Shown in pieces: positions 41,318-49,676 of a stretch of DNA of 64,000 nucleotides (positions are counted from its first letter, which is position 1; each line of letters starts with the position of its first letter). The notes beneath the pieces are model-generated. The model was not told the DNA's origin, searched no databases, and saw only the letters and a program-made list of their open reading frames with translations. Source of the DNA: Streptomyces europaeiscabiei (GTDB lineage: Bacteria > Actinomycetota > Actinomycetes > Streptomycetales > Streptomycetaceae). The position numbers and the translations under genes were made by a program. Location of the stretch: assembly GCF_036346855.1 (NCBI RefSeq), contig NZ_CP107841.1:2794001-2858000 (forward strand). Reading direction: 5' to 3'.

Positions 41318-43180
41318 ATGGACCTGACCCGGCTCCTGTCCGACGAGCGCCCGTTCGCCCTGCTGCGCCGCCGCACACCCGGCCTGCACGACCACGACAC
41401 GGTGGAGCTGCTGATCGGCCCGGTGACCACCTGCGAGCGGCTCGCCGACATCCCCGACGAGGGGCTGGCTCTCGTGCCCTTCCGGCAGATCCGCGAACGC
41501 GGCTTCGACGTCCGCGACGACGGGACGCCCCTGTCGGTGCTGGTGCCGGAGGAGTCGTACGACCTGCCGCTGGACCGGGTCCTCGCGGAGCTGCCCGCGC
41601 ATGACGTCCGGGTCGAGGACGGAGGCTTCGACGTGGACGACGAGGAGTACGCGGAGATCGTCGGCCGGGTGCTGCACGAGGAGATCGGGCGGGGCGAGGG
41701 CGCGAACTTCGTGATCCGGCGGACGTACGAGGGCACGGTCCCGGGCTTCGGCCGCGCCGACGCGCTCGCGCTGTTCCGGCGGCTGCTGGAGGGCGAGCGG
41801 GGCGCGTACTGGACCTTCGTGGTGCACACCGGTGAGCGGACCCTCGTGGGTGCCAGCCCCGAGGTGCACGTCCGGATGTCCGGCGGGACGGTCGTGATGA
41901 ACCCGATCAGCGGGACCTACCGCTATCCGGCCGAAGGGCCGACGCCGGAGAGCCTGCTGGCCTTCCTCGCCGACGGCAAGGAGATCGAGGAGCTCTCGAT
42001 GGTCGTCGACGAGGAGCTCAAGATGATGTGCACGGTCGGTGACATGGGCGGGGTCGTGGTCGGGCCCCGGCTGAAGGAGATGGCACACCTCGCGCACACC
42101 GAGTACGAGCTGCGCGGGCGGTCCTCGCTGGATGTGCGGGAAGTGCTGAAGGAGACGATGTTCGCCGCCACGGTCACCGGGTCGCCCGTGCAGAACGCCT
42201 GCCGGGTGATCGAGCGGCACGAGGTGGGCGGGCGCGGGTACTACGCGGGGGCGTTGGCGCTGGTGGGGCGGGATTCGGGAGGGGCGCAGACCCTGGACTC
42301 GCCGATTCTGATCCGTACCGCCGACATCGCGGCGGACGGGCGGCTGAAGGTGCCGGTGGGTGCCACGCTCGTCCGCGGGTCGGATCCGGCGGGCGAGGTC
42401 GCCGAGACGCACGCGAAGGCGGCGGGGGTGCTGACGGCGCTGGGGGTACGGCCGGGGCGGCCCGGCCCGGAGCGGGTGCGGCCGGTTCTGGCGGACGACC
42501 CTCGGGTGCGTGCCGCGCTGGACGGGCGGCGGGGGTCGTTGGCACCGTTCTGGCTGCGGATGCAGGAGCGGACGGCCGAGCTGACGGGGCACGCGCTCGT
42601 CGTGGACGCCGAGGACACGTTCACCGCGATGCTCGCGCATCTGCTGCGGTCGTCGGGGCTGGAGGTGACGGTTCGGCGCTACGACGAGCCGGGGCTGCGG
42701 GAGGCCGTGCTCGCGCACGAGGGGGTGGTGGTGCTGGGGCCCGGGCCCGGGGATCCCGGCGATCTCGACGATCCCAAGATGCGGTTTCTGCGGTCGCTGA
42801 CCGCGTCGGTGATCCGGGAACACCGGCGGGGGGTGCTCGGGGTGTGTCTCGGGCACGAACTGATCGCGGTCGAGCTGGGGCTGGAGATCGTCCGGAAGGA
42901 GGTCCCCTACCAGGGGGCGCAGACCGAGATCGATCTGTTCGGGCGCCGCGAGACCGTCGGGTTCTACAACAGCTTCGTGGCGCGTTGTGACGACGGGGCG
43001 GCGGCGGAGCTGGCCGCGCACGGGGTGGAGGTCAGCCGTGGCGAGGGCGGGGAGGTGCACGCGCTGCGGGGGGCCGGGTTCGCGGGGGTGCAGTTCCATC
43101 CAGAGTCGGTGCTGACGATGGACGGGGTGGCTGTGGTGCGGGAGCTGGTGGCGGGGGTTCAGTCCCTGCGGGCGCTCTAG
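41318..43180 (+). CDS. trpE: Fused anthranilate synthase (TrpE-TrpG)
   Basis: Converts chorismate and glutamine to anthranilate. The 620 residues fuse an N-terminal chorismate-binding domain (about 1-400; MNPISGTYRYP, ELSMVVDEELKMM, HTEYELRGR, MFAATVTGSPVQNA, GRGYYAGALAL) to a C-terminal class I glutamine amidotransferase (about 425-620; GVCLGHELIA with nucleophile Cys and FHPES with His). This fused layout also occurs in PhzE-like enzymes making 2-amino-2-deoxyisochorismate; the trp attenuator upstream argues for a tryptophan role. ATG 41318 follows AAGAGGA. No other trp gene is adjacent. Confidence 0.9.
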   Translation: MDLTRLLSDERPFALLRRRTPGLHDHDTVELLIGPVTTCERLADIPDEGLALVPFRQIRERGFDVRDDGTPLSVLVPEESYDLPLDRVLAELPAHDVRVEDGGFDVDDEEYAEIVGRVLHEEIGRGEGANFVIRRTYEGTVPGFGRADALALFRRLLEGERGAYWTFVVHTGERTLVGASPEVHVRMSGGTVVMNPISGTYRYPAEGPTPESLLAFLADGKEIEELSMVVDEELKMMCTVGDMGGVVVGPRLKEMAHLAHTEYELRGRSSLDVREVLKETMFAATVTGSPVQNACRVIERHEVGGRGYYAGALALVGRDSGGAQTLDSPILIRTADIAADGRLKVPVGATLVRGSDPAGEVAETHAKAAGVLTALGVRPGRPGPERVRPVLADDPRVRAALDGRRGSLAPFWLRMQERTAELTGHALVVDAEDTFTAMLAHLLRSSGLEVTVRRYDEPGLREAVLAHEGVVVLGPGPGDPGDLDDPKMRFLRSLTASVIREHRRGVLGVCLGHELIAVELGLEIVRKEVPYQGAQTEIDLFGRRETVGFYNSFVARCDDGAAAELAAHGVEVSRGEGGEVHALRGAGFAGVQFHPESVLTMDGVAVVRELVAGVQSLRAL

Positions 43181-43272
43181 GGTCGCGGGTGGGGTGCGAG
43201 CCCGGTGGGGGCTGGTCGCGCAGTTCCCGCGCCCCTGAAGGGCCAGGCCCCTGCGGGCCTGGAAGGCCACGG

Positions 43273-43326
43273 CCCCGCGCCTCTGAGAAGCAGGGGGCGC
43301 AGCCCCTGCTTCTCAGAGGCGCGGGG
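43273..43326. terminator. Bidirectional terminator with a 24-bp perfect stem
   Basis: Arms 43273-43296 and 43303-43326 pair perfectly around a 6-nt loop. Outside them CGCGCAGTTCCC (from 43218) can pair with GGGAACTGCGCG (43324 onward), giving a larger nested structure. The outer sequence resembles the GCGCAGTTCCCCGCGCC-type repeat scattered through Streptomyces intergenic DNA. It separates convergent trpE and pfkA. Confidence 0.85.
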
Positions 43327-43397
43327 AACTGCGCGAGAAGCCCCGCCGGACCCGCACCCGCCGACGAACCGAACCCCCGCCCCCTCCCGCGCCCGCC

Positions 43398-44426
43398 TCA
43401 GCCGAAGAAGACGCCGACCTCCTCGTAGAGCTTCGGGTCGACCGTCTTCAACCTTGCCGTCGCGTCGGCGATCGGGACGCGGACGATGTCCGTCCCACGG
43501 AGGGCGACCATCTTGCCGAAGTCCCGGTCATGGACGGCGTCGATGGCGTGGAGGCCGAACCGCGTGGCGAGCCAGCGGTCGAAGGCGGAGGGGGTGCCGC
43601 CGCGCTGGACGTGGCCGAGGACGGTCGTACGGGCCTCTTTGCCCGTGCGCCTCTCGATCTCCTTGGACAGCCATTCGCCGACGCCGGAGAGGCGGACGTG
43701 CCCGAAGGAGTCGAGTGAGCCGTCCTTGAGGACCATCTGGCCGTCCTTCGGCATGGCCCCCTCCGCGACGACCACGATCGGCGCGTACGAGGCCTTGAAG
43801 CGGGACGTCACCCAGGCGCACACCTTGTCGACGTCGAAGCGCTGTTCGGGGATGAGGATGACGTTGGCGCCGCCGGCCAGGCCGGAGTGGATGGCGATCC
43901 AGCCGGCGTGCCGGCCCATCACCTCGACGACGAGGACCCGCATGTGGGACTCGGCGGTGGTGTGCAGGCGGTCGATCGCTTCCGTGGCGATGCCCACGGC
44001 GGTGTCGAAACCGAAGGTGTAGTCGGTGGCGGAGAGGTCGTTGTCGATCGTCTTCGGGACGCCCACGCACGGCACCCCGTACTCGTCCGACAGACGCGCG
44101 GCCACACCGAGCGTGTCCTCGCCGCCGATGGCGATGAGTGCCTCGACCTCCTGCTTCGCGAGGTTGTCCTTGATGCGGCGGATGCCGTTGTCCTGCTTGA
44201 GCGGGTTGGTGCGCGAGGAGCCGAGGATGGTGCCGCCGCGGGGCAGGATGCCGCGGACGGCGGGGATGTCGAGGCGGACGGTGTCGTTCTCGAGCGGACC
44301 CCGCCAGCCGTCCCGGAAGCCCACGAAGTCGTAGCCGTACTCCTGCACGCCCTTGCGGACGACGCCCCGGATGACGGCGTTGAGCCCGGGGCAGTCGCCG
44401 CCTCCGGTGAGTACTCCGACGCGCAT
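43398..44426 (-). CDS. pfkA: 6-phosphofructokinase
   Basis: Glycolytic enzyme phosphorylating fructose 6-phosphate. The 342 residues show GVLTGGGDCPGLNAVIRG (6-23), GGEDTLGVA (101-109), PKTIDNDL (124-131), EVMGRHAGW and LGHVQRGGTPSAFDR. In E. coli ATP-dependent PFK the phosphoryl-donor pocket has Gly at 104 and 124; here Asp104 and Lys125 (aligned to 124) give the pattern associated with pyrophosphate-dependent enzymes, so donor specificity is open. The ATG is at 44426. It is convergent with trpE. Streptomyces genomes usually encode several Pfk paralogues. Confidence 0.92.
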   Translation of the reverse strand: MRVGVLTGGGDCPGLNAVIRGVVRKGVQEYGYDFVGFRDGWRGPLENDTVRLDIPAVRGILPRGGTILGSSRTNPLKQDNGIRRIKDNLAKQEVEALIAIGGEDTLGVAARLSDEYGVPCVGVPKTIDNDLSATDYTFGFDTAVGIATEAIDRLHTTAESHMRVLVVEVMGRHAGWIAIHSGLAGGANVILIPEQRFDVDKVCAWVTSRFKASYAPIVVVAEGAMPKDGQMVLKDGSLDSFGHVRLSGVGEWLSKEIERRTGKEARTTVLGHVQRGGTPSAFDRWLATRFGLHAIDAVHDRDFGKMVALRGTDIVRVPIADATARLKTVDPKLYEEVGVFFG

Positions 44427-44535
44427 GGAAATGTCCCTTCGCCGCAGTTGCCTGGTGAAGCCACGCTAGTAGTGATCCAGGTCACTTCGGCATGTACGGG
44501 AAGTCAATTCCGGCGAATTACCGCCGTTTGAGGGT

Positions 44536-44555
44536 GAGTTGATCAGAGTTGATCA
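44536..44555. repeat. Perfect 10-bp tandem repeat in the pfkA upstream region
   Basis: GAGTTGATCA occurs twice in a row between the response-regulator stop and the pfkA promoter region. A regulator site is possible. Confidence 0.4.
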
Positions 44556-44589
44556 AATCGCCTTCACTCTATGGGGTGATTCGCGGCGT

Positions 44590-45321
44590 TTACTCGTCGT
44601 CGAGACCGCGCTCTATGGCATAGCGGACCAGTTCCACCCGGTTGTGGAGCTGGAGCTTGCCGAGGGTGTTCTGGACGTGGTTCTGGACCGTGCGGTGCGA
44701 GATGACGAGGCGTTCGGCGATCTGCTTGTAGCTCAGCCCCTTCGCGACGAGCCGGAGCACCTCGGTCTCGCGGTCGGTGAGCTGCGGCGCCTTGGGCTCG
44801 TCGGCGCCCGGCGCGGGGGCGGGCTCGGAGGCGAGGCGGCGGTACTCGCCGAGGACCAGGCCCGCGAGACCGGGGGTGAAGACGGGGTCGCCGACCGCGG
44901 TGCGGCGTACGGCGTCGGTCAGCTCCTCGGTCGAGGCCGACTTCAGCAGGTAGCCCGTGGCGCCGGACTTCACCGCCTCCAGTACGTCCGCGTGCTCCCC
45001 GCTCGCCGACAGGACCAGCACCCGCAACGCCGGGTTCGCGCCCACCAGTTCCTTGCAGACCTGCACCCCCGGCTTCGCGGGCAGGTTCAGGTCCAGGACG
45101 AGGACGTCCGGCGCTGCGGCGTGGGCGCGCCGTACCGCCTGCTCGCCGTCGCCCGCCGTCGCGACCACGTCGAAGCCGGCCTCGGCCAGATCACGGGCGA
45201 CGGCGTCGCGCCACATGGGGTGGTCGTCGACCACCATGACCCTGATGGGGCCGCTCCCGCCGGATTGTGCCCGTCCGTCCGCCGGCCCGCCGTTCCGCAC
45301 GCTCTCCACGCTCTCCGTCAC
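44590..45321 (-). CDS. NarL/FixJ-type response regulator
   Basis: DNA-binding response regulator of the two-component pair with the kinase encoded upstream. In 243 residues the receiver (about 26-145) has VVDDHPMW acidic pocket, phosphorylated Asp in VLVLDLNLP near 73 and Lys in YLLKSAS. A Pro/Ala linker leads to a LuxR-type HTH (LTDRETEVLRLVAKGLSYKQ, then VISHRTVQNHVQN). GTG 45321 overlaps the kinase stop by 4 nt. Targets are unknown; pfkA lies just downstream on the same strand. Confidence 0.93.
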   Translation of the reverse strand: MTESVESVRNGGPADGRAQSGGSGPIRVMVVDDHPMWRDAVARDLAEAGFDVVATAGDGEQAVRRAHAAAPDVLVLDLNLPAKPGVQVCKELVGANPALRVLVLSASGEHADVLEAVKSGATGYLLKSASTEELTDAVRRTAVGDPVFTPGLAGLVLGEYRRLASEPAPAPGADEPKAPQLTDRETEVLRLVAKGLSYKQIAERLVISHRTVQNHVQNTLGKLQLHNRVELVRYAIERGLDDE

Positions 45322-46571
45322 CGCTTCTCCACCTTCCCCCGTACGCCCTTCGGCCCTTCCGGGGCCTTGGGCACCTTCAGTTCGACTTCCGTGCCCTGTC
45401 CGGGCACCGAGATCAGTTCGGCCGTGCCGCCGATGTCGCGCAGCCGTCCCCGGATGGAGTGGGCCACCCCGAGCCGTCCCTCGCCCTCGGCCTGGGCGAG
45501 CCGCCCCTCGGGGATGCCGGGGCCGTCGTCCCGTACGGTCACGATGATCTCGTCCGGCCAGTCCTCGACCAGGATCCAGGCCCGCGCCCCGTTCCCGGCG
45601 TGTTCGCGCACATTGTCCAGGGCGGCGCCGACGGCCGCCGCCAGCTCCCGCGCGGCCCGCGGGGCGAGCGGCACCGGGCCGCCGGGCTCGGAGAAGGTGA
45701 CCATCGCGCCGGCGTACGGGGCGAGGAGGGCGCGCAGATCCACCGGGTCCGCGGCGTCGCCGTCGTCGTCTCCCGCGTCCCGTTCGTCCACCACCCGTAC
45801 GACCGCTCCCTGGGCCGCGTCCTCCGAGACGCGGGAGACGGGGACCAGTCCGGCGGAGACCAGGGTGCGCAGGGCGACCTCCTGCTCACCGGCCATCCGG
45901 CCCAGTTCGGCGGCCTCGCCGCCGAGGGCGTTTCCGCGCCGCTGGACCATGGCGAGCACCTGGAGCACTCCGTCGTGGATGTCCCGGGCGAGGCGTTCCC
46001 GTTCGCGGGTGGCGGCCTCGATCTCCAGGGCGCGGGCGAGGGTGCGCTCGGAGGCGCGGGCGACCTCGACGACGTATCCGATGGCGATGGAGGCGACCCA
46101 GACCAGCAGCACGTTGTGGACGGTGTCGCGAGTGGGGGCGCCCCGGTGGATCAGGTTGGCGACGGCGACGAGCGTGGAGGCGAAGGCGGCCCAGCGCCAG
46201 CCGCCCTTGATGGCGAACGCCAGCACCGCGCCGGCGGTCCATATCGAGGGGAGCGTCGGGCCTCCGGCCTCCACCCGCGCGGTCGAGTCGGCGAACCGGG
46301 TGAGCAGGATGCCGACGATCGCGATGGTGACGTCGGCCGTGAGGAACCGTTTGGTGCAACTGGCCGCGCCCGCCACCTTCGGCAGGGTCACCAGCGTCCA
46401 GCCGGCCAGCACCGCGAAGTAGGCGACGGCCAGCCATGGGCGCTCGAACTTGTCGTACGCGCTGACGAAGAGGCCGATCGCGTAGATCATCGTCAGGATC
46501 CGGTAGCCGGTGAGCGCTCGCCACAGCGGCTGCTCGACCGACATGCGCATGACCCGCTCACGCTCAGGCAT
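45318..46571 (-). CDS. MacS-type sensor histidine kinase
   Basis: Membrane sensor of 417 residues. Five or six hydrophobic segments occupy about the first 165 residues. A HisKA_3 dimerisation segment follows with the phospho-acceptor His in RLARDIHDGVLQVLAMVQRR near 198, then an HATPase with ALDNVREHA (N box) and VRDDGPGIPEGRL (G box). It matches the MacS family of actinobacterial kinases. ATG 46571 lies after a G-rich tract; ATG codons at 46550 and 46544 are alternatives. Stop overlaps the response regulator start, giving equal co-expression. Confidence 0.88.
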   Translation of the reverse strand: MPERERVMRMSVEQPLWRALTGYRILTMIYAIGLFVSAYDKFERPWLAVAYFAVLAGWTLVTLPKVAGAASCTKRFLTADVTIAIVGILLTRFADSTARVEAGGPTLPSIWTAGAVLAFAIKGGWRWAAFASTLVAVANLIHRGAPTRDTVHNVLLVWVASIAIGYVVEVARASERTLARALEIEAATRERERLARDIHDGVLQVLAMVQRRGNALGGEAAELGRMAGEQEVALRTLVSAGLVPVSRVSEDAAQGAVVRVVDERDAGDDDGDAADPVDLRALLAPYAGAMVTFSEPGGPVPLAPRAARELAAAVGAALDNVREHAGNGARAWILVEDWPDEIIVTVRDDGPGIPEGRLAQAEGEGRLGVAHSIRGRLRDIGGTAELISVPGQGTEVELKVPKAPEGPKGVRGKVEKR

Positions 46572-46693
46572 ATCCCCCACCCCACCCACGACGATCGCGT
46601 CCGGGACCGCGACCGTACCCGGGAACGCGGCCGTTACGAAGCCGGCCGGTCCCTGTCCGACCGGGTCTTCTCCGCCTGTTCCCTCTGTTCCTC

Positions 46694-46765
46694 GGCCTTC
46701 TGCTCCTTGGCCGTCTGCTCCTCGACCTTCTACTCCTTGGCCTTCTGCTCCTTGGCCGTCTGCTC
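46694..46765. repeat. Two identical 27-bp copies in the plsC tail, 45 bp apart
   Basis: The segment 46694-46720 is repeated exactly at 46739-46765. On the coding strand each encodes EQTAKEQKA. The in-frame TAG at 46732-46730 lies between the two copies. Confidence 0.85.
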
Positions 46766-47509
46766 CTTCTCGGCCTTGGCGAGGGCAGCCCTGGCGGCCT
46801 TGTCGGCCTCCCTCTCGGCCTTGGCCGCGTCCGCGATCTGCCGCTTGGCGGCGGTCGCGTAGATGTCGACGTACTCCTGGCCGGAGAGCTTCATGATCTC
46901 GTACATGACCTCGTCGGTCAGCGCCCGCAGGACGAAGCGGTCGTGCTCCATGCCCTGGTAGCGGCTGAAGTCGAGAGGCTTGCCGATCCGGATGCCGGGG
47001 CGCATCACCTTCGGCAGGACCTTGCCCGGGGGCTGGATCTTCTCCGTGTCGATCATGGCGACGGGGATGACGGGCGCGCCGGTGGCAAGGGCCACGCGGG
47101 CCAGGCCACCGGGCTTGCCGCGGTAGAGCCGGCCGTCGGGCGAGCGGGTGCCCTCGGGATAGATGCCGAACAGCTCACCGCTCTCGATGACCTGTATGCC
47201 GCTCCTGATCGCGGCCTCACCCGCGCCCCGCGCGCCGGAACGGTCCACCGGGAGCTGGCCGACGCCCTTGAAGAAGGCGGCCGTCAGCTTGCCCTTGATC
47301 CCGGGGGTGGTGAAGTACTCGGCCTTCGCGATGAACGTGACCTTGCGGTCGAGGACCGCGGGGAGGAAGAACGAGTCCGAGAAGGAGAGGTGGTTGCTCG
47401 CGAGGATCGCGGCGCCCTCGGGCGGAATGTTCTCCAGGCCCTCCACCCAGGGCCTGAAGGTGACCTTGAGCGGTCCCCCGATAGCGACCTTCATCGCGCC
47501 GTACAGCAA
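46730..47509 (-). CDS. plsC: 1-acyl-sn-glycerol-3-phosphate acyltransferase (PlsC-type)
   Basis: Makes phosphatidic acid from lysophosphatidic acid at the inner membrane. The 259 residues have the acyltransferase motifs NHLSFSDSFFLP (HX4D, about 39-50), GQLPVDRSG, GIYPEGTRSPDG and VIPVAMI. The C-terminus is a Lys/Glu/Ala-rich helix, probably coiled coil (ADAAKAEREADKAARAALAK). The frame stops at TAG 46732-46730, yet the same repeat pattern continues in frame for 31 codons to TAA 46636-46634, which looks like a recent nonsense change. The start is TTG 47509 with GAGAGG 7 nt upstream; ATG 47494 is an alternative. Confidence 0.9.
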   Translation of the reverse strand: MLYGAMKVAIGGPLKVTFRPWVEGLENIPPEGAAILASNHLSFSDSFFLPAVLDRKVTFIAKAEYFTTPGIKGKLTAAFFKGVGQLPVDRSGARGAGEAAIRSGIQVIESGELFGIYPEGTRSPDGRLYRGKPGGLARVALATGAPVIPVAMIDTEKIQPPGKVLPKVMRPGIRIGKPLDFSRYQGMEHDRFVLRALTDEVMYEIMKLSGQEYVDIYATAAKRQIADAAKAEREADKAARAALAKAEKEQTAKEQKAKE

Positions 47510-47824
47510 CCGAGTGCCTCTCTGTGATCCGTGGATCAGACCTTAACCCGGACGTCTGAAGAAGAGTCCGACAGGTCCGACCGGTGTCGAGCGCCCCCAT
47601 CACTCCCCCATCACTCCCCCATGATTCCCACCCGCTCCCCGCCCGCTCCTCGCCGGGTCCTCGCCGGGTCCTTCGCCCGCTCCCCGCCGGGCCCTCCGCC
47701 CCCTCCCCACCGGGCCCTTCACACGCCCTCCACCGCGCGAAGCCCCTGGTCGGTGTCGGAGCGGTCGCGTACGGTGAACCACATCCGGACTTTCACACCC
47801 TTCTCATGAACAGGAGACCGAACC
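47510..47824. other. C-rich low-complexity spacer with short repeats
   Basis: Between divergent plsC and the esterase gene. It holds ATCACTCCCCC-type units near 47600-47625 and CGCTCCCCGCC / GCCGGGTCC-type repeats to about 47720. TACGGT at 47770-47775 is a possible esterase -10. I see no gene. Confidence 0.5.
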
Positions 47825-48718
47825 GTGCCGGTCCTTCCTGGAGCCGAGCCGTACCACCACGAGGGCGGGGAGGTCGGTGTCCTCCTCTGCCACGGATTCA
47901 CCGGGTCCCCCCAGTCCCTGCGCCCCTGGGCGGAGCATCTCGCCGCGCGGGGGCTGACCGTCGCGCTGCCCCTGCTGCCGGGACACGGCACCCGCTGGGA
48001 GGACCTCTGCCCGACCGGCTGGCAGGACTGGTACGCGGAGGTGGACCGCGAGCTGCGGGCCCTGCGCGAGCGTTGTGCGCACGTCTTCGTGGCCGGGCTT
48101 TCCATGGGTGGCGCGCTGGCGCTGCGGCTGGCCGCGAAGCACGGGGACGAGGTCGCCGGCGTGATGGTCGTCAACCCGGCGAACAAGGTGCACGGCCCCG
48201 CCGCGCACGCCCTCCCGCTGCTCCGGCACTTCGTCCCCACCACCAAGGGGATCACCAGCGACATCGCGAAGGAGGGCGTCGAGGAGGTGGGGTACAGCCA
48301 TGTACCGCTGCACGCGGCGCACTCGCTGCGCAACTTCCTGCGTCTCGTCGACGGCGAACTGCCCCAGGTGACCCAGCCGTTGCTGCTGCTGCACAGCCCG
48401 CGGGACCATGTGGTGCCGCCCGTCGACTCCGAGCGTGTCCTCGGCCGGGTGTCGTCGACCGACGTCACGGAGATCCTGCTGGAACAGAGCCACCATGTCG
48501 CGACGTTGGACCACGACGCGGACCGGATCTTCGAGGAGAGCCACGCCTTCGTCACCCGTCTCGTGGCGGACTCCGATGCGCGACGCGTGACGGAGTCCGG
48601 GGCGGCCGGTGTGAAGGAGTCCGACGCGGAATCCGTACAGCAGTCTGATTCGGGGTCCGCGGAGCAGATCGGTCCGGGATCCTTGGAGCAGAGGGAAGGG
48701 ACGGCCACTGGTGGCTGA
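47825..48718 (+). CDS. Alpha/beta-hydrolase (esterase/lipase)
   Basis: Carboxylesterase-like hydrolase of 297 residues. The oxyanion region is LLCHGFTGSPQSLRPWAEHL, the nucleophile elbow GLSMGG is near 95-100, the acid is in HSPRDHVVPP and the catalytic His in EQSHHVATLDHD. The layout resembles Est30-type carboxylesterases and monoacylglycerol lipases. The last about 55 residues are an acidic Ser/Glu/Gln tail with loose repeats (ESGAAGVKESDAESVQQSD). GTG 47825 follows AGGAGA. The end overlaps the next gene by 8 nt, so the two are coupled. Confidence 0.88.
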   Translation: MPVLPGAEPYHHEGGEVGVLLCHGFTGSPQSLRPWAEHLAARGLTVALPLLPGHGTRWEDLCPTGWQDWYAEVDRELRALRERCAHVFVAGLSMGGALALRLAAKHGDEVAGVMVVNPANKVHGPAAHALPLLRHFVPTTKGITSDIAKEGVEEVGYSHVPLHAAHSLRNFLRLVDGELPQVTQPLLLLHSPRDHVVPPVDSERVLGRVSSTDVTEILLEQSHHVATLDHDADRIFEESHAFVTRLVADSDARRVTESGAAGVKESDAESVQQSDSGSAEQIGPGSLEQREGTATGG

Positions 48719-49436
48719 GCACGACTCCGAGCGTGAGCCGGAGGAGAAGGGAGCGCCCCTCGGCGAGCGCCACGGTGACTCACGGGGCGACTCCCCGGGC
48801 GGCTCCGCGGGCAGCTCCGCGGGCGCCTCGTCCGGCGAGTCGCCGGGCGAGGAGCAGCACGTGGGCGAGGAGCAGCACGTGCCGTTCGACGAGGACGCCG
48901 CCTGGCGGGCCATCGTCGCCGGGTTCGGCAACGAGCCGCCGGACCCGCCGGGCACCAAGCCGTTCAGGTCGGTGGAGGACCTGGCCCTGCTGGAGGCCGA
49001 GCCGGAGGAATCTTCCGACAAGTCACCCGATGCCGCCGCCGGTCCCGCGGCCCCCAGGCCGCTGGGCAGCTCGGTGGCGTTCGCCCCCGGCGTCGGCTCG
49101 GGTCCACGCGACTACAGCGTGCCCGACCCGGTCGGCGAGGAACTGGACAAGGGCGACAGGGACTCCGCCGAGGAGGACGAGGACGGTGAGGGCCACTTCG
49201 TGCCGCCCGAGCCGCCCCCGCTGCCGGCGGCCGACGCGACCGCCAAGTTCGCCTGGCTGGGGGTGATCGGCGGCCCGGTCCTGCTGCTGCTCGCCGTCCT
49301 CCTCGGCTGGGAGATGACCTGGTGGCTCACCACCCTGGGCATCGGCGGCTTCCTCGGCGGCTTCGCCACGCTGGTGATGCGGATGAACGGCGACGACGAG
49401 GACGACGACGATCCGGGCCGGGGCGCGGTCGTCTGA
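48711..49436 (+). CDS. Acidic membrane protein with disordered N-terminal half
   Basis: Function not recognised. The 241 residues begin with a Ser/Gly/Glu-rich region containing a near-duplicate of GEEQHVGEEQHV, then a segment FDEDAAWRAIVAGFGNEPPD that recurs in Streptomyces proteins of this type. A second acidic linker leads to two C-terminal transmembrane helices (about 182-200 and 203-222) and an Asp-rich end. GTG 48711 lies inside the esterase stop region (8-nt overlap), suggesting co-translation and perhaps a membrane partner for the esterase. Confidence 0.75.
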   Translation: MAEHDSEREPEEKGAPLGERHGDSRGDSPGGSAGSSAGASSGESPGEEQHVGEEQHVPFDEDAAWRAIVAGFGNEPPDPPGTKPFRSVEDLALLEAEPEESSDKSPDAAAGPAAPRPLGSSVAFAPGVGSGPRDYSVPDPVGEELDKGDRDSAEEDEDGEGHFVPPEPPPLPAADATAKFAWLGVIGGPVLLLLAVLLGWEMTWWLTTLGIGGFLGGFATLVMRMNGDDEDDDDPGRGAVV

Positions 49437-49456
49437 CCGCACCACCGCCGCCGTAC

Positions 49457-49491
49457 GAGGGCCCGTCCGGGAGAGTTCCGGGCGGGCCCTC
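49457..49491 (+). terminator. Terminator after the esterase/membrane-protein pair
   Basis: GAGGGCCCGTCCGG and CCGGGCGGGCCCTC pair over 14 bp with one G-U, around a 7-nt loop, 20 nt after the stop. Confidence 0.75.
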
Positions 49492-49676
49492 GCCGTTGCC
49501 CCGCGACGAGGGCGCGGGGATCTGTCGCCGTCGCCGCACGACGGGTGCGCGGAGATGATCTGTCGCCATCGCCCTGCGACGGGATGGAACTCGATTCCGG
49601 TGAACGGCGAAGTACGGGTGCACGACCTGAACGAGCCCAGGCCTTCAGGGCGTTCGGACGAACGAAAGGAGCCCCG

